From Chitinophaga silvatica (GTDB lineage Bacteria > Bacteroidota > Bacteroidia > Chitinophagales > Chitinophagaceae), in the NCBI RefSeq assembly GCF_003419895.1, contig NZ_QPMM01000007.1:1-64000 (forward strand): a stretch of DNA of 64,000 bases, given 5' to 3'. The stretch's first letter is position 1. Every line of letters starts with the position of its first letter. The translations under genes were made by a program, and so were the position numbers. Shown piece by piece: positions 63,596 to 64,000 of the stretch. The notes below the pieces were generated by a model, which was not told where the DNA came from, made no database searches, and was given only the letters and a program-made list of their open reading frames with translations.

Positions 63596-64000
63596 CTAAT
63601 TAAAAGTTTCCCTAAACTCTACAGGAGATTGTTTCACCTTGGCCTTAAATAACTTGCTAAATGATTGTGGGTGCTCAAATCCAAGCTCATAAGCAATATC
63701 ACTCACTGTTAAATTAGTTGTACTTAATCTTTCCTTGGCATAATCTATCACCTTATTTTGGATATGTTGCTGTGTGCTTTGCTGTGAATGAATACGTAAC
63801 AGACTTCCCAGGTAATTGGCAGAAATATTTAACTGTTCAGCAAGTGTTGTAACAGTTGGAATACCTTTTTCCTTAAGGGCTTTAGGTTCAAAAAATTCAG
63901 AAAGTATTTGCTCGAAACGTTCGATTAATTCATGATTCGACTTTTCACGAGTAATAAACTGACGTTCATAAAAACGTTCTGAATAAATAAGCAATGTTTC
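63596..64000 (-). CDS. AraC-family regulator, C-terminal part (runs off window end)
   Basis: The minus-strand frame is open to the window edge, so the N-terminus lies outside. An apparent TTG at 63994 is not a real start. The visible ~134 residues contain the double helix-turn-helix of AraC proteins: first LAEQLNISANYLGSLLRIHS, second TVSDIAYELGFEHPQSFSKL followed by FKAKVKQSPVEFRE. The effector domain is not visible. It ends just before the palindrome preceding the secreted-protein gene, which might be a target. Confidence 0.9.
   Translation of the reverse strand, partial: ETLLIYSERFYERQFITREKSNHELIERFEQILSEFFEPKALKEKGIPTVTTLAEQLNISANYLGSLLRIHSQQSTQQHIQNKVIDYAKERLSTTNLTVSDIAYELGFEHPQSFSKLFKAKVKQSPVEFRETFN

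Overview
The window looks like the chromosome of a Bacteroidota bacterium, most likely a Chitinophaga-type member of the Chitinophagaceae. The evidence is four SusC/RagA-type or related TonB receptor loci, three FecI-like sigma / FecR anti-sigma pairs, many lipoproteins with a lipobox followed by K/D/N residues, HxlR and AraC regulators, promoters of the Bacteroidota type (TTTG, about 19-22 bp, TAnnTTTG) and no clear Shine-Dalgarno sites. I saw no rRNA, tRNA or CRISPR array.

Layout. (1) 1-2.8 kb is an eroded accessory edge: the start of an ISAon1-type transposase operon, a decayed transposase C-terminus, a YhcG/DUF1016 nuclease with a C-terminal frameshift, and a small zinc-ribbon protein. 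(2) 2.8-4.5 kb is a divergent hxlR / DsbA-like lipoprotein pair with putative operators. (3) 4.6-19.7 kb, minus strand, is sigma factor, FecR, then a tightly packed run: SusC with STN domain, SusD, DUF4843, PKD-like lipoprotein, ABC ATPase (GldA-like), fused GldF/GldG-like permease, and a protein made of two complete MutS ATPase modules. (4) 19.9-24.4 kb holds an electrophile/redox group: EthD-like protein, HxlR, Old Yellow Enzyme, DJ-1/PfpI protein and an NAD(P)-binding protein, with near-palindromic operators. (5) 24.6-41.8 kb, plus strand, is a large sigma/FecR-headed surface locus: STN-bearing TonB receptor, two lipoproteins (one DUF4397-like), three two-domain fasciclin proteins, an Oar-like TonB receptor and an IPT/TIG plus NHL-like repeat lipoprotein. 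(6) 42.1-42.5 kb is an SRPBCC gene behind repeated GTCCAA sites. (7) 42.8-52.8 kb is a LacI-controlled fructoside-type utilisation locus: lacI, SusC, SusD, sugar porter, clan GH-J hydrolase, ROK kinase, with one operator inside the lacI promoter and three spaced about five helical turns apart before susC. (8) 53-62.1 kb, minus strand, is sigma, FecR, SusC without an STN domain, SusD-like, PhoPQ-related protein and an alpha/beta hydrolase. (9) 62.2-64 kb holds a lipocalin-like lipoprotein, a secreted protein of unknown function and an AraC regulator cut by the window end.

The parts best described as possibly new are the fasciclin/IPT double-receptor locus (5), the SusCD run that continues into an ABC transporter and a double-MutS ATPase (3), and the phased LacI operator/hairpin array (7). 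Function in each case is inferred from families and gene order only.
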